NCBI GenBank assembly: GCA_964429135.1
Contig: CAYSAU010000007.1
Span: 62,001-126,000, forward strand
DNA from: CAZSDU01 sp964429135
Lineage (GTDB): Bacteria > Bacteroidota > Bacteroidia > Bacteroidales > FEN-979
DNA: 64,000 nucleotides
Direction: 5' to 3'
The position numbers and the translations under genes were made by a program. Each line of letters opens with the position of its first letter. Position 1 is the stretch's first letter. The notes beneath the pieces were generated by a model. The model made no database searches, had not been told where the DNA came from, and saw only the letters and a list, made by a program, of their open reading frames with translations. This document shows, one piece after another, positions 1 to 8,261 of this stretch.

Positions 1-2341
1 CCCAGGCATTGGTCTCATATTTACTGTTAAAAAGGTTATTGATCATGAAGTGAAGGTTGATTTCATTAAAAGGCTTCACTTTTAAGGCATACGATGCAGC
101 AAGGCTATGGATAAAATAAGGATTAAGGGAGCGATTTTTATTGCTGGTATTATCGATGAATTGTCTACCGACATATTTTGAAATCAGGGAAAACGCAAGT
201 GAAGTTACTGGCTTATAGGTAATGGTACTGCCTGCCAGGATATTTGGCGAGAACGAAAGATCCGTCAGCCCCAGATCTTCCTGCATCTGTCCAATGAATC
301 CGGTAGAATCATATATATCAATGTAGGAAGTGAAATCTTTTATTTTATTCCGGCTCAGGGTCAGATTTGCATTCCACTCCAGTTTTTTAAATAGCCGGAG
401 ACTTGCGGAAAGTTCTACTCCCAGCCGGTAACTTTTCGGAACATTCACCATAATGGCTTCCCCAACATTATTGATTTCACCGGTCAATACAAGCTGGTTA
501 TGATAATTCATGAAATACAGGTTCACACTTCCGAAAAAAGCGGAGGATTTGTAATTATAACCGAGTTCGGTATCGAAAAGTGTTTCAAAAGTGGGGTTAC
601 GGTCTGGATCCGCATCTTTGTAGTTATTTCTGCTTGGTTCTCTATGGGTCATGCCAAATGAAACATAAGCCTGATGGTGGTTACTGAGATCAAAGAAAAT
701 TCCCCCCTTCGGATTGAAGAAATTAAACGTATGCTGCTGATCGATGGATCTCAGGTCATCGAGGGTGCCATGCATGGCATAAGATACATACCTGTATTGG
801 AGGTCAAGATAAAGATTTACTTTACTGATCAATTGGAAATTTATTTTTGAGAACACATTAAAATCCTTTTTTAGACCAGTGTTGTAATACCAGTTACGGT
901 TGTTATCCCCATTGGAGGCATAATCTGCCCAGATGATCTTACCGAAATGTCTTCCAAAATAACGGTTCCAGGCTCCCCCGAGGGTTACTGTCAAATGATT
1001 CGGTATCGTGTAGTTGCTTGAAAAAGTCAAACCGCAAAAATCATTATCCATCATTTTCCGGTTGACTAGATCAGTGGTAGTAATGGTATCGGAACCGATG
1101 ATCACATCGTCAAGGCCGTATTCGGCAAAGGACTCTTTCTGTTTATAGTTCTCATAATAGCCTTTGCCTTTTGTATAATGGAGGGCCAGGTTCATATTCC
1201 AGTTCTTCATCAGGGTCTGTGAAAAGATTGCCTGGTAGTGATCCTGCTGATAATTATCGATCTGATTATTATAGTAAGAAATATGTCCGAATTTATCAAT
1301 GTATTCACCTGCCGGATTATATGTTCGGTTTGTACTTAGTGAATCCATTGGAACGCCTTCCCAGGCCTGATAGGTTTTTTCGAAACCGGAACTGGCGATG
1401 AGGCGGAGGGTGGTATTTTTTCCATAATATCCGCCAGAAATATAATACGATTTCAGTTTAGCGTATGCCCGGTCAATATAACCATCAGAAGTGATATACG
1501 AAAGTCGTCCGTCAAAACAGATTTTACTGGCCATCAGGCCGGTGCCGAATCTTATACTGGATTTGAATGTGCCATAAGAACCACCGGTCAGATTTAGTTC
1601 TCCATAGGGATCCTGTGACAATCCGGAAGTTTGGATATTGATGGTGCCGCCAAAGGCTCCTGCTCCGTTTGTGGAGGTTCCGACCCCTCTTTGTACTTGA
1701 ATATTATCTGCTGAGGAAGCTAAGTCAGGAAGATCGACAAACCAGACCCCCTGTGATTCTGCATCATTTAATGGAATCCCGTTGACGGTGACATTAATGC
1801 GTGTCAGATCGGTTCCTCGGATACTGATTCCTGTATATCCAATTCCATTACCGGCATCAGAAGTAGCCATGATCGATGGAGCATTCACTAACAGAAAAGG
1901 AAGGTCCTTTCCAAGGTTTATATTTTTAATTTCTTTGGCCGTAATGGCTGTAAACGTATTTGGAGTTTTCTCCTGTGCTCTCGTAGCAATGATATTGACT
2001 TCTTCGCCCAATAAGGGTGACTCTTCCAGGCTTATATCCAGAACCGTATCCCTTCTCAGATCGAACTGAAGATGTTTTGTTCTATAACCCATAAAAGATA
2101 CATTCATCTTAACCCGGCCAGTTTTTTGCCTGGATAAATGAAAATGTCCCTTTTCGTCTGTGAATGTTTGTGAATTGTTTTCAAGGAGATTGATGTGTGC
2201 CCCTGATAAAGGTTTTTTTGTGATTTGGTCAGCGACTGTGCCGCTGATGTTCACTTGTGCCTGAAGCCGAATGTTGCATAAAAGAATGCAGCAAATAACC
2301 CAAAGCAGAATGTTTGCTGAATAAGGATGATGATTTTTCAT
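1..2341 (-). CDS. TonB-dependent outer-membrane receptor, probably thiamin uptake (3' end cut by window)
   Basis: The frame is open from the ATG at 2341 to the window edge, giving 780 visible residues; perhaps 10-30 C-terminal residues lie outside. It begins with a hydrophobic signal peptide ending near residue 30 (LQAQ), followed by a CarboxypepD_reg-like domain (about 32-115), a TonB plug with the GISIRGTD and NVTVNGIPLNDAESQG segments, and a long region of alternating aromatic strands typical of the 22-stranded barrel. The last visible residues, NLFNSKYETNAW, match the usual final strands of these receptors. A TPP riboswitch lies directly upstream, so thiamin or a derivative is the inferred substrate, as for TPP-controlled receptors known in Bacteroides. 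Family is certain; substrate is inference from the riboswitch. Confidence 0.93.
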   Translation of the reverse strand, partial: MKNHHPYSANILLWVICCILLCNIRLQAQVNISGTVADQITKKPLSGAHINLLENNSQTFTDEKGHFHLSRQKTGRVKMNVSFMGYRTKHLQFDLRRDTVLDISLEESPLLGEEVNIIATRAQEKTPNTFTAITAKEIKNINLGKDLPFLLVNAPSIMATSDAGNGIGYTGISIRGTDLTRINVTVNGIPLNDAESQGVWFVDLPDLASSADNIQVQRGVGTSTNGAGAFGGTINIQTSGLSQDPYGELNLTGGSYGTFKSSIRFGTGLMASKICFDGRLSYITSDGYIDRAYAKLKSYYISGGYYGKNTTLRLIASSGFEKTYQAWEGVPMDSLSTNRTYNPAGEYIDKFGHISYYNNQIDNYQQDHYQAIFSQTLMKNWNMNLALHYTKGKGYYENYKQKESFAEYGLDDVIIGSDTITTTDLVNRKMMDNDFCGLTFSSNYTIPNHLTVTLGGAWNRYFGRHFGKIIWADYASNGDNNRNWYYNTGLKKDFNVFSKINFQLISKVNLYLDLQYRYVSYAMHGTLDDLRSIDQQHTFNFFNPKGGIFFDLSNHHQAYVSFGMTHREPSRNNYKDADPDRNPTFETLFDTELGYNYKSSAFFGSVNLYFMNYHNQLVLTGEINNVGEAIMVNVPKSYRLGVELSASLRLFKKLEWNANLTLSRNKIKDFTSYIDIYDSTGFIGQMQEDLGLTDLSFSPNILAGSTITYKPVTSLAFSLISKYVGRQFIDNTSNKNRSLNPYFIHSLAASYALKVKPFNEINLHFMINNLFNSKYETNAW

Positions 2342-2350
2342 GTTTCTTTT

Positions 2351-2432
2351 TTTTGCCTACGCCGGCATTATCCGGATCAGGTTCATGGGGTATAATCTCA
2401 GCCCGTATGTTAAGGCACCCCCTGAGGAGAAA
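2351..2432 (-). promoter_or_regulatory. TPP (THI-box) riboswitch
   Basis: Read on the minus strand, the element starts with CTCAGGGGGTGCC, then CTGAGA, then ACCTGATCCGGATAATGCC and GCGTAGG. These are the conserved sensor strands of the thiamin pyrophosphate riboswitch in the right order and spacing. It ends about 10 nt before the ATG of the TonB receptor, with no obvious terminator hairpin between, so control of translation start is the more likely mechanism. Its 5' end lies just downstream of a TAACTTTG -7 box. Confidence 0.95.
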
Positions 2433-2440
2433 TATCCTTG

Positions 2441-2448
2441 CAAAGTTA
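2441..2448 (-). promoter_or_regulatory. -7 promoter box for riboswitch and TonB receptor
   Basis: TAACTTTG on the minus strand matches the Bacteroidota -7 consensus TAnnTTTG. It sits about 9-16 nt before the 5' strand of the TPP riboswitch, where a transcription start is expected. Confidence 0.65.
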
Positions 2449-2491
2449 CATTATAATTTATTTCGCTGTTTCATTATTTTATTATTTATCT

Positions 2492-2499
2492 TATTTTTG
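2492..2499 (+). promoter_or_regulatory. -7 promoter box for aroQ
   Basis: TATTTTTG matches TAnnTTTG and lies 18 nt before the aroQ ATG. It also shows that an upstream in-frame ATG near 2314 cannot be the start. Confidence 0.55.
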
Positions 2500-2517
2500 T
2501 CTTTTGACCCATTCATT

Positions 2518-2943
2518 ATGAAACTGCTGATCATCAACGGTCCCAATCTAAACCTGCTGGGTATCAGGGAAGAAGAAATCTATGGTAAACAGAAATTTGA
2601 AACCTATCTTAAAAAACTGCGAAAACATTTTCATCATGTTGACCTGGCATATTTTCAAAGCAATATTGAAGGGGAAATTATTGATGCCATTCAGAAAGCG
2701 GGTTTTTTATACGACGGTGTTATCCTGAATGCCGGGGGGTACACTCATACTTCCGTGGCCATTGCAGATGCCATAAAAGCCATTAATGCTCCCGTGATTG
2801 AGGTCCATATTTCCAATACCTTCTCCAGGGAATCATTTCGTCATACTTCCTTTTTATCTGCCAACGCCAAAGGGATTATCATCGGCTTCGGACTCGACTC
2901 CTATCGGCTTGCCATCGAGAGTTTGGTAAATCCCTTGTTGTAA
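2518..2943 (+). CDS. aroQ: 3-dehydroquinate dehydratase, type II
   Basis: Converts 3-dehydroquinate to 3-dehydroshikimate in the shikimate pathway, in the cytoplasm. The 141-residue protein opens with MKLLIINGPNLNLLGIRE, the family N-terminus with the active-site Asn. It continues with the FQSNIEGEIIDAIQ segment, GVILNAGGYTHTS, and VIEVHISNTFSRESFRH with the catalytic His. Length is usual for type II enzymes. The start at 2518 is chosen over an in-frame upstream ATG because family similarity begins there and a -7 box lies at 2492. The gene is divergent from the riboswitch-controlled receptor and ends 2 nt before the convergent GT2 gene. Confidence 0.96.
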   Translation: MKLLIINGPNLNLLGIREEEIYGKQKFETYLKKLRKHFHHVDLAYFQSNIEGEIIDAIQKAGFLYDGVILNAGGYTHTSVAIADAIKAINAPVIEVHISNTFSRESFRHTSFLSANAKGIIIGFGLDSYRLAIESLVNPLL

Positions 2944-2945
2944 TA

Positions 2946-3968
2946 TCAGCGTTTTATAAATTTTTCCGGATTGAGCTGGGAAAATTTCTTTCTGCCTTTC
3001 AGGTAGTAATCGGTCACAATCGTATTTTCATAAACATGTTTCATGCAGCCCTGTTTCAGGGATTTTCGTTTGCTTTTCGTTCGCTGAAGATTCCTGTAAA
3101 AGCTGGTATGTGCCTTTGAAACGGCCCAGAAATCCTTGAAACCTGCCTGGATAAGAAATTTAATTGCAGCAATGCTGTCCAGGATGAGGCGGATGGTAAA
3201 AACTTTGATTAACCTGTCCTCCGGCAGATTTTTATACAATAAGTAAAAATTATTCCGGAAGTTCAGGAAAGTCTTTCTCCAGGAAATTTTGGGAAGCGTC
3301 CCCCCGCCAATATGAAATACTGTAGAATGCGGACAATACATTATCTTAAATCCCGCATTCTGAAGGCGCCAGCAAAAATCAATTTCTTCCATATGGGCGA
3401 AAAAATCTTCATCCAAACCGCCATATTCGTGAAATAGTCTTGCCCTGACAAACATACAGGCTCCTGTCGCCCAGAATATTTCAATTTGATCATCATACTG
3501 CCCCAGGTCTTCTTCAATACTTAGGAAAATTCTTCCACGGCAGAAAGGGTAACCATATTTATCAAGAAAACCTCCTGCTGCACCGGCATACTCGAATTTT
3601 TTGGGTTCCAGATAGGATCTTATCTTAGGCTGACAAGCAGCAATTTCATGATCAGAGTCCATTAGGCTGATGATCGGTTTAATCCAGTTTTCGGTGACTT
3701 CAATATCGGAATTCAGCAGAATATAGTACTCTGCATCCACCTGCCGGAGTGCCAGGTTATACCCCAATGCAAATCCTCCATTACTGGGATTCTGAATAAT
3801 CCTGATCTCGGGATAACGTGTTTTCAGGAATTGCACAGAGTCATCGGTTGAGGCATTGTCAGCAACGACAATCTCCGCATCACCTTGGCTGTGACGAACC
3901 AACATCGGAAGGAACTTCTCCAGGTATCTGCGGCCGTTCCAGTTCAAAATTACAACAGCAACACGCAT
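2946..3968 (-). CDS. GT2 family glycosyltransferase (rhamnosyltransferase-like)
   Basis: A 340-residue GT-A fold enzyme that would transfer a sugar from a nucleotide donor to a growing glycan. Visible motifs are VAVVILNWNGRRYLEKFLP at the N-terminus, VVADNAST, a metal-binding LLNSDIEV (DxD-like), and the acceptor-side segment with HMEEIDFCWRL. It resembles the two GT2 sisters at 51.7-53.6 kb but stands alone, outside the EPS locus. It follows the GWxTD gene on the same strand, separated by a likely terminator. Donor and acceptor cannot be told from sequence. Confidence 0.88.
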   Translation of the reverse strand: MRVAVVILNWNGRRYLEKFLPMLVRHSQGDAEIVVADNASTDDSVQFLKTRYPEIRIIQNPSNGGFALGYNLALRQVDAEYYILLNSDIEVTENWIKPIISLMDSDHEIAACQPKIRSYLEPKKFEYAGAAGGFLDKYGYPFCRGRIFLSIEEDLGQYDDQIEIFWATGACMFVRARLFHEYGGLDEDFFAHMEEIDFCWRLQNAGFKIMYCPHSTVFHIGGGTLPKISWRKTFLNFRNNFYLLYKNLPEDRLIKVFTIRLILDSIAAIKFLIQAGFKDFWAVSKAHTSFYRNLQRTKSKRKSLKQGCMKHVYENTIVTDYYLKGRKKFSQLNPEKFIKR

Positions 3969-4040
3969 CAGGGTATAAATTTGAGATTGTCAAGACGAAA
4001 AATTGATCACACAGCCGTCAACGATGTTGTAAAAGTAAGA

Positions 4041-4073
4041 AAAAAAAAGATGCCAGTCAGAAAAACATGACTG
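4041..4073 (-). terminator. Rho-independent terminator after the GWxTD gene
   Basis: On the minus strand CAGTCA, an 8-nt loop and TGACTG form a hairpin about 10 nt past the GWxTD stop codon. A long T-rich tract (4050-4040) follows shortly after. This separates the GWxTD gene from the downstream GT2 gene. Confidence 0.7.
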
Positions 4074-4082
4074 TAGAAAGGC

Positions 4083-5561
4083 CTATAGATTACTTGTCGG
4101 GAGATCCCACGAACTGTTTTGAAACTCACCCCAGGTATCGATGGTCTGGGTATCGTCAATGTTACCTGTGGGATGCACCCTTTCCCGGATGACCATTTTC
4201 CACCTAGCATTATAGACCTCACCAAGAGCATCTGAGTGCAGGAGGGTGTAATCGCTGGTCACCATATCCTGAGAATAGAAGACAAAACGTTTATTACGTT
4301 GGTTGTTGTTAAGGGAATAATATTGCCAGATTTCGTAGGGATAACTTCCAGGTTCGTTATTATGGATTTCGCGGGAATTTGGAGGTCCATATTGCAGAAA
4401 TACCCTTCCACGATCAGTTACATACCCTTTTTTAATCGGGGTGCCGAAATTTTCCTGAGCTACCTTGGCTTGGTGTTTATAAGCAAGCCAGGTTGTTTCT
4501 GGACTTCCTTTTCCCCTGACTTCCCAGAAACTATAGAAAAACTGTTGAAGGGTCTTTAAGTCAGATAATTTCATCGTATTTTTAATGAATGTTTTTTCCA
4601 TTCCGGAGGCAATCGGATAAGTGGAATTGATAAACTCCTTCAGGGAGTCATAATCCGTAATTTTCTCGACAAAAGTACTCTGGATATCCGCGGACAGGAA
4701 ACTGGCAAGCGTGACTTTGGCATTAGGATTTGAGCGTTGAATGAATAATTTTCTGGAGGTAATCAATTCATTTTTTTGATCTCTGGCTTCAACGACAAGG
4801 TTATAATTGCCACTGGCAAGGTTTTCAACATTAAATTCAGAAAGCAGTACATTTACGCTTTTACTGGTTTCCTTTTTGATTTTCACAAAATCTTGGAGTT
4901 TAATATTGTTTTCAAATGTCTCCAAGTAATAGGAAAGCAGAAATTTCTGATCGGATCCAATGGCTTTATCCAGATTATACAATTCACAATAAAAGATCAT
5001 GCGTGAATCCGATTCGGGGTAGAATGTAAAGACGTAGGGTACCAGATCATAACCGCTTTTGGATAATACATTAGGTGAATCGTTTTTTGTATAGGATTTG
5101 ACTAACTCTATCCCTGAGATAGAAGGTTTGTCTGCCGGAAAATCTACTTCAATGGTTTGAATATAGGGTAATGCTTTGGCCGTTTTGTTATTGTCGGCAA
5201 GTTGAATCTCGAAATCATATCGGCCATTGGAAAGTGAAAAACGTTGCTGGTCGATAAAGTGAAGATTAATATTTGTGGTATCACTAATTTCCGGGCTTAA
5301 AAACGTATATTTGTTATAAGCTTTGATCTGATCTGCTTGTCTGAATATCATCAGTACATTGACCGCTGCCTGAAATTTTCCATTATCTAGCTTCTTATAC
5401 TGCAAACTGTTACCAGCAAACGAAAGATATGTTTCCACATAGGGACCCTCTGGTGAATTAAAACAGGTATAGGTCAAAAATGCCCATAGGTTACGGGCAT
5501 TTAGATGAAGTCCTGAAGACAGGAAAAAGAGGAGAATAGTAAGGAAAAATACTTTTTTCAT
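4083..5561 (-). CDS. GWxTD domain-containing exported protein
   Basis: A 492-residue protein of unknown function. The start at 5561 (MKKVFFLTILLFFLSSGLHLNA) gives a clean signal peptide; an in-frame ATG at 5591 overlaps the -7 box and is rejected. The C-terminal third carries the GWxTD signature as GYVTDRGRVFLQYGPP, followed by the PYEIWQYY segment typical of the domain. The middle looks like beta-sandwich domains. Such proteins are common single-copy exported proteins in Bacteroidota and related phyla; no role is assigned. It is a single gene, with its own promoter and a terminator downstream. Confidence 0.88.
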   Translation of the reverse strand: MKKVFFLTILLFFLSSGLHLNARNLWAFLTYTCFNSPEGPYVETYLSFAGNSLQYKKLDNGKFQAAVNVLMIFRQADQIKAYNKYTFLSPEISDTTNINLHFIDQQRFSLSNGRYDFEIQLADNNKTAKALPYIQTIEVDFPADKPSISGIELVKSYTKNDSPNVLSKSGYDLVPYVFTFYPESDSRMIFYCELYNLDKAIGSDQKFLLSYYLETFENNIKLQDFVKIKKETSKSVNVLLSEFNVENLASGNYNLVVEARDQKNELITSRKLFIQRSNPNAKVTLASFLSADIQSTFVEKITDYDSLKEFINSTYPIASGMEKTFIKNTMKLSDLKTLQQFFYSFWEVRGKGSPETTWLAYKHQAKVAQENFGTPIKKGYVTDRGRVFLQYGPPNSREIHNNEPGSYPYEIWQYYSLNNNQRNKRFVFYSQDMVTSDYTLLHSDALGEVYNARWKMVIRERVHPTGNIDDTQTIDTWGEFQNSSWDLPTSNL

Positions 5562-5590
5562 AATGTGTAATGTTGGTAATATTTCAACCA

Positions 5591-5598
5591 CAAATATA
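5591..5598 (-). promoter_or_regulatory. -7 promoter box for GWxTD gene
   Basis: TATATTTG on the minus strand, 30 nt upstream of the chosen ATG, matches TAnnTTTG exactly. Confidence 0.6.
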
Positions 5599-5702
5599 TT
5601 TATAAACGGTCAGGATTGCAATAAAAATCGATCAATTCGATCATATTCCAGGCAAGTGTTGAAATGGATTCCCTGGAATTGATGTTATTTGGAAAATATT
5701 TG

Positions 5703-5710
5703 TACTTTTG
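5703..5710 (+). promoter_or_regulatory. -7 promoter box for the tRNA-Ser pair
   Basis: TACTTTTG lies 5 nt before the first tRNA, matching TAnnTTTG. An approximate -33 (ATTG near 5678-5681) lies about 21 nt upstream. Confidence 0.6.
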
Positions 5711-5715
5711 CTCCC

Positions 5716-5800
5716 GGAGAGATGGCAGAGTGGTCGATTGCGGCGGTCTTGAAAACCGTTGACCTGCAAGGGTCCGGGGGTTCGAATCCCTCTCTCTCCG
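5716..5800 (+). tRNA. tRNA-Ser (anticodon UGA)
   Basis: The acceptor arms GGAGAGA and TCTCTCC pair, with G as discriminator. The anticodon stem-loop GGTCTTGAAAACC gives anticodon TGA, reading UCA. The T-arm has GGTTCGAATCC. The long variable arm is that of a class II tRNA. CCA is not encoded. Confidence 0.96.
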
Positions 5801-5804
5801 CATA

Positions 5805-5893
5805 GGAGAGATGCCAGAGCGGTCGAATGGGGCGGTCTCGAAAACCGTTGACCCCCGTAAGGGGGTCCCAGGGTTCGAATCCCTGTCTCTCCG
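5805..5893 (+). tRNA. tRNA-Ser (anticodon CGA)
   Basis: Same acceptor stem as its neighbour (GGAGAGA with TCTCTCC). The anticodon loop CTCGAAA gives CGA, reading UCG. It has an extended variable arm (GACCCCCGTAAGGGGGTC) and the T-loop TTCGAAT. It begins 4 nt after the first tRNA, so both are probably cut from one transcript. Confidence 0.95.
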
Positions 5894-5940
5894 CATCCCA
5901 TAAATGATAAGATTTCCTTCTTATATTGCATAATTCCTTC

Positions 5941-5948
5941 TATTTTTG
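5941..5948 (+). promoter_or_regulatory. -7 promoter box for AlbA_2 gene
   Basis: TATTTTTG, 20 nt before the ATG at 5969, matches TAnnTTTG. Confidence 0.55.
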
Positions 5949-5968
5949 TGTAATACAATCTTAAAAAC

Positions 5969-7165
5969 ATGAATCAAGAGATTCAACCGCATCTGCTGGA
6001 CCTGGTCATGAGGGATAATGATTATGTGATCTTCCTGGGGGATACCGCTTTGCTGACACCCGGAGGTAAAGAAGTTGCCCATGCTAATCCCAGGGTGCTC
6101 AAACAGATCATCCTTGAATTGTCGCTGTGCTTGTCCGGGCAGTTCTCTGCTTTTAGTGCATATTCTCTGCTATCCTTCCAGATTGATCATATCAGCATGG
6201 GGATGGATCCTTTTCTGACTCAGTTTCATGAACTTTCTTCCAGTGATCCTTTTATTCAGATGAAAACAGGGTCGAAAAAAAAAGCACAGCTTTTTGATTC
6301 CTCTAGGATTCATTGGGTGCTTGACAAACATCCTGATTTACTGAATATCCTCTTCATGGGAGTTTCAGGCTTGGTAGATGCTTTTAATCGGTTTATTTCC
6401 ATTTCTGATCCTTCCGGTATTCCGGAGTTTATTTATAACCACTATCTCTCTCTTCATCCCGCTGAAAAAACAATAATTAACGTGCTATCTTCACAGCACC
6501 AGTCGGGGATCATCATGCCCTTACTTTTTGTAAACCGCCAGATTAATGCTACTGAATATGTTAATGGCTTATTTGCTTTAAGTGTTCCGGAAGGGAAAAT
6601 GGATCCGTTTGCCCTGTTCATGGATTACCAGAGATCATCTCAGATTGCGCTGGATTACCTGATTACATTCATTGATCATAAAACCGGAAATCTTCTTGAT
6701 ATCATCAAAGCGGGAGAGAGCAACGACCTCGAGTTCAAATCCACCTTGCGATGGGATCTCAAAGCCGGGAAAAGCAGTCAGCAGGTGGAAAGAGCTGTTT
6801 TAAAAACGATTTCTGCTTTTCTTAATTCCGGAGGGGGAACTTTATTGATTGGCATCAGGGATGATGGTTCTGTTGAAGGAATAGAATCCGATCGTTTCCC
6901 CAATGAGGACAAGTTTCTCTTACATTTCTGGACCCTGGTCAAGACGGCATTCGGAAGGGATACCAGCCCCTATGTAAAAACCAATCTCGAGAAAATTGAA
7001 GGTAAAACTGTTTGTAGAGTACGATGTTCAAGAAGTTCAAGACCGGCTTTCTTAAGGCAACCTGGATTTGAAGAAGAGTTTTACATCCGTTTAGGACCAA
7101 GTAGTGTTGCTTTGGCTGTAAGTGAAGCCCTTAAATATATTGCAGATCATTTTTCAGAGAAATAA
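5969..7165 (+). CDS. AlbA_2 (Schlafen-like) domain protein with unrecognised N-terminal half
   Basis: A 398-residue soluble protein. Residues about 245-390 carry the AlbA_2/Schlafen AAA-4 pattern: SNDLEFKSTLRW, then a helix, then SAFLNSGGGTLLIGIRDDG with VEGIE. This domain is found in predicted nucleic-acid-binding regulators and in some nucleases and defence proteins. The first 235 residues match nothing recognised; they are mostly helical and hydrophobic with no clear membrane span. The gene stands alone after the tRNA pair with its own -7 box and converges on the small outer-membrane gene. Its cellular role is unknown. Confidence 0.8.
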   Translation: MNQEIQPHLLDLVMRDNDYVIFLGDTALLTPGGKEVAHANPRVLKQIILELSLCLSGQFSAFSAYSLLSFQIDHISMGMDPFLTQFHELSSSDPFIQMKTGSKKKAQLFDSSRIHWVLDKHPDLLNILFMGVSGLVDAFNRFISISDPSGIPEFIYNHYLSLHPAEKTIINVLSSQHQSGIIMPLLFVNRQINATEYVNGLFALSVPEGKMDPFALFMDYQRSSQIALDYLITFIDHKTGNLLDIIKAGESNDLEFKSTLRWDLKAGKSSQQVERAVLKTISAFLNSGGGTLLIGIRDDGSVEGIESDRFPNEDKFLLHFWTLVKTAFGRDTSPYVKTNLEKIEGKTVCRVRCSRSSRPAFLRQPGFEEEFYIRLGPSSVALAVSEALKYIADHFSEK

Positions 7166-7166
7166 T

Positions 7167-7775
7167 TTACCAATAAGGCATCAGCCCATAGCGATTATTG
7201 GAATTAAGGAATGAATTGCCATATGGGGACATGTAGGGGTTAATTCCTTTGGAATATCCGAAACCGGCCTGTATCTGAACATTTTCACCGATTTTATAAT
7301 TCACATCCATTCTGATACCCTGGGCGCCTTCTCTTGAATACGACTGATAAGGAGAAAAGGACAATGGATCTCCGGCCAAAGGAAATTCCTTAAATGCCAT
7401 TCCGGTGAGGGTAAGGTTTTTATTTAAGAGATAAGTCCCGCTAACATAAAGAAAGGCCGAAGTATAGTTTCCCTGGCTTTTTGAATCACCTTGCTCGGAT
7501 AAAAATGATTGGATCCCAGAATAGTTTGTAGTGATCAAGCTCAGGCCCCCCCGGATCTGAAAACGCTTGCTGACATCGTAGGTGAGAGAGGGTGAAATAA
7601 AAGTGCTGAGTCCGTATCCATACCCAGTGTATGAAGAAAACTGACTACCGACACTGAAATGAATGTTGAATTTACGGGGAAAATAAGTGGTTTGAGCAGA
7701 ATCCGTTGCAGAGAATTGGGCATAACCCGAAAAAAATAAACCTGACAGAAAGAGGATAAACGATATTTTTTTCAT
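7167..7775 (-). CDS. Small exported outer-membrane protein, hypothetical
   Basis: 202 residues with a signal peptide (MKKISFILFLSGLFFSGYAQ). The rest is made of short alternating strands rich in Tyr, Phe, Ser and Gly (SVGSQFSSYTGYGYGLS, VQIQAGFGYSKG), ending in an aromatic residue (YGLMPYW). That suggests an 8- to 10-stranded barrel. It starts 3 nt after the pyrI stop and so is probably transcribed with pyrBI, though no link to pyrimidine synthesis is evident. Function unknown. Confidence 0.72.
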   Translation of the reverse strand: MKKISFILFLSGLFFSGYAQFSATDSAQTTYFPRKFNIHFSVGSQFSSYTGYGYGLSTFISPSLTYDVSKRFQIRGGLSLITTNYSGIQSFLSEQGDSKSQGNYTSAFLYVSGTYLLNKNLTLTGMAFKEFPLAGDPLSFSPYQSYSREGAQGIRMDVNYKIGENVQIQAGFGYSKGINPYMSPYGNSFLNSNNRYGLMPYW

Positions 7776-7778
7776 GTG

Positions 7779-8246
7779 CTAAAGAAATGACATATTATCC
7801 TTGGCTGTAATTTTTTCACAATAGTGACAACGTAATTTCAGGTTGGTTTTATCAATCACGGTGAATAAGGTAGGGATGTCCTCGTGGTTGGTAATGCAGT
7901 TAGGATTAAAACACTTCACGATTTTCTCGGCCTGATCAGGAATTTCAACTTTTTTCTTTTCAGTCACCTTAAAATTTTTAATAACAATCAGGGTGGCGGT
8001 TGGGGCGACCAGTGCGATCTTATTAATTTCATCACTTTTGAAAAATTTATTGCTGATTTTAATAATCCCCTTTTTACCCATTTTTCTGCTGTCGAGGTTG
8101 GTACCTATCAGCAATTGGGTTGCGCAGGCGCTCAGGTTTAGTATTTTAATGACCTGAAAAACGCTTTGGGTGGGGATATGATCTATCACTGAGCCGTTTT
8201 CAATGGCTGAAACTTTCAATTCCTTCCTGAGATCTTCTTTTTCCAT
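7779..8246 (-). CDS. pyrI: Aspartate carbamoyltransferase regulatory subunit
   Basis: The 155-residue regulatory chain binds CTP/ATP and joins PyrB catalytic trimers into the allosteric holoenzyme. Residues 13-30 show the family N-terminus (SAIENGSVIDHIPTQSVF) with nucleotide-binding residues. The C-terminal zinc domain has C112, C117, C140 and C143 (CFNPNC and CHYC), the four expected ligands. It follows pyrB by 15 nt, the usual order. Confidence 0.96.
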   Translation of the reverse strand: MEKEDLRKELKVSAIENGSVIDHIPTQSVFQVIKILNLSACATQLLIGTNLDSRKMGKKGIIKISNKFFKSDEINKIALVAPTATLIVIKNFKVTEKKKVEIPDQAEKIVKCFNPNCITNHEDIPTLFTVIDKTNLKLRCHYCEKITAKDNMSFL

Positions 8247-8261
8247 GATACAAATTTTAAT

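Noticed and set aside
1171..2069. Plus-strand open frames in the first 2 kb
   Set aside because: They oppose the TonB receptor, which is open from 2341 to the edge and has clear family motifs.
2314..2517. N-terminal extension of aroQ
   Set aside because: It would run through the riboswitch complement and the aroQ -7 box; the family N-terminus starts at 2518.
5600..5970. Minus-strand open frames across the tRNA-Ser pair, reading RDSNPG-type peptides
   Set aside because: These are antisense readings of the tandem tRNAs, a known source of false proteins.
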